Assembly: GCA_903889565.1 (NCBI GenBank)
Contig: CAISYC010000048.1
Span: 65,680 to 129,679, forward strand
Direction of reading: 5' to 3'
DNA: 64,000 nucleotides
Origin: an uncultured beta proteobacterium
Lineage (GTDB): Bacteria; Pseudomonadota; Gammaproteobacteria; Burkholderiales; SG8-41
Of this stretch, positions 62,889 through 64,000 are shown in pieces; the first letter of the stretch is position 1; the number at the start of each line of letters is the position of its first letter. The position numbers were made by a program, and so were the translations under genes. The notes under the pieces were generated by a model that was given only the letters and a program-made list of their open reading frames with translations, ran no database searches and was not told the origin of the DNA.

Positions 62889-64000
62889 CTAGCGCGCCGG
62901 AAATATGCCGCCGGCCTTGAAGTTCGCCTTCTTCAGCAGGCTCTCGTACTGGTGGCTCATGATGTAGTTCATGACCTGCGAACGGAAATCCATGGTGACC
63001 ACAACAATGATCAGCAGACTGGTGCCACCGAAGTAGAACGGCACCTGTTTCCACACGATCAGGAATTCGGGCAGCAGACAGACCAGCGTAACGTAGACCG
63101 AACCGACGAGGGTCAGGCGCAGCATGATCTTCTCGATATAGCGCGCGGTCTGTTCGCCGGGACGGATGCCGGGCACGAAGGCGCCGCTTTTCTTCAGATT
63201 GTCAGCGGTCTCTTTCGGGCTGAACATCAGCGCCGCGTAAAAGAAGCAGAAGAACACGATGGCCGCGGAATACAGGAACACGTAGATCGGCTCGCCGGGA
63301 CGCAGCGTGCTGGCGATATCCGACAGCCAGCGCATCTCGTGACCGCTGCCGAACCAACTGCCGAGGGTCGCCGGGAACAGAATGATGCTGGAGGCGAAGA
63401 TCGGCGGAATCACGCCCGACATGTTGAGTTTCAGCGGCAGATGCGAGGCCTGCCCGCCGTAGATCTTGCGGCCGACCTGGCGCTTCGCGTAGTTGATCAG
63501 GATGCGCCGTTGGCCGCTCTCGACGAAGCAGACCAGCGCGGTGACGCCGACCACCAGGAAGGCGATGACAAAAATGAACAGGATCGAAAACGCACCAGTG
63601 CGTTGCAATTCAAGCGTGCCGGCGACGGCATGCGGCAGGCCGGCGGCGATGCCGCCAAAAATGATCAGCGAAATGCCGTTGCCGAGACCGCGCTCGGTAA
63701 TCTGTTCGCCTAGCCACATCAGGAACATGGTGCCGGTGACCAGCGTAATCATGGTCGTCAGCCGGAAGGCAAGGCCGGGTTCCAGCACGAGGCCGCGCTG
63801 CGATTCGAGCGCAATGGCAATGCCGAGGCCCTGGAAGGTGGCCAGCGCGGTTGTGCCGTAGCGTGTGTACTGGGTAATCTTGCGGCGGCCCGATTCGCCT
63901 TCTTTTTTCAGCGCTTCGAGCGCCGGCGACACCACGGTCATCAACTGCATGATGATCGAGGCCGAGATATACGGCATGATGCCGAGCGCGAGTATGGTGA
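62889..64000 (-). CDS. secY: Preprotein translocase SecY, partial (N-terminus beyond right edge)
   Basis: About 370 codons of the C-terminal part lie in the window; roughly the first 70 residues are missing. [39 protein letters not shown] and [20 protein letters not shown] are diagnostic SecY words, with eight or nine membrane helices visible. It is the channel of the Sec translocon. The order secY-infA-rpmJ is usual in betaproteobacteria. Confidence 0.97.
   Translation of the reverse strand, partial: TILALGIMPYISASIIMQLMTVVSPALEALKKEGESGRRKITQYTRYGTTALATFQGLGIAIALESQRGLVLEPGLAFRLTTMITLVTGTMFLMWLGEQITERGLGNGISLIIFGGIAAGLPHAVAGTLELQRTGAFSILFIFVIAFLVVGVTALVCFVESGQRRILINYAKRQVGRKIYGGQASHLPLKLNMSGVIPPIFASSIILFPATLGSWFGSGHEMRWLSDIASTLRPGEPIYVFLYSAAIVFFCFFYAALMFSPKETADNLKKSGAFVPGIRPGEQTARYIEKIMLRLTLVGSVYVTLVCLLPEFLIVWKQVPFYFGGTSLLIIVVVTMDFRSQVMNYIMSHQYESLLKKANFKAGGIFPAR

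Overview
The window is high-GC proteobacterial chromosome, most probably from a betaproteobacterium of the Burkholderiales or a close relative. The reasons are a dense set of tripartite-tricarboxylate (Bug/TctC) periplasmic binding proteins, a class I PHA synthase, an fmdB-DUF502-aspS-nudB run, an ssb-MFS//uvrA block, and the order secY-infA-rpmJ-rpsM-rpsK-rpsD-rpoA-rplQ. No species can be named from the sequence alone. No tRNA, rRNA, CRISPR array, insertion sequence or prophage gene was seen.

Layout. 0-5.2 kb: the start of a TolC-type efflux gene (minus, runs off the left edge) faces a TctD/TctE-like two-component system whose operon continues into a cytochrome b561, two YceI proteins and an M48 lipoprotein peptidase. 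5.2-17 kb, all minus: an Atm1-type ABC exporter, a GT61 glycosyltransferase, a ClsB/YbhP pair, a START-like protein, nadA, nudB, a barstar/secreted RNase pair, aspS, DUF502, an FmdB zinc ribbon and ssb. 17-21 kb: an MFS transporter divergent from uvrA. 21-43 kb: a catabolic and accessory region with glycerate kinase and a 2-hydroxyacid dehydrogenase (convergent), five Bug proteins, a cupin, an aldo/keto reductase, a two-subunit Tat-exported molybdenum hydroxylase, an MmgE/PrpD protein, fumarylacetoacetase, an MBL-fold hydrolase, an exported two-domain VOC protein and a hybrid sensor kinase. Several palindromic intergenic repeats lie in this part.

43-56 kb is the most unusual region: two divergent gene sets built around multiheme c-type cytochromes. 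The minus set encodes a tetraheme cytochrome, two small lipoproteins, an NHL-propeller lipoprotein, a cysteine-free outer-membrane beta-barrel, a second NHL lipoprotein and a cytochrome with 11 CXXCH sites plus one CXXXCH. The plus set encodes a membrane protein with b-heme-like histidines, a cytochrome with 24 CXXCH motifs arranged as a tandem three-heme repeat, and a membrane-anchored Fe-S/flavin NAD(P)-type oxidoreductase. A 454-bp AT-richer spacer with several perfect palindromes separates them. I infer a trans-envelope electron conduit: nucleotide to flavin/Fe-S, to b-type membrane protein, to periplasmic 24-heme wire, to outer-membrane barrel and cytochromes. Direction and terminal partner cannot be read from the sequence.

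56-64 kb returns to housekeeping: an enolase-superfamily enzyme, PHA synthase, DUF488, and the end of the ribosomal-protein alpha operon, leaving through secY at the right edge.
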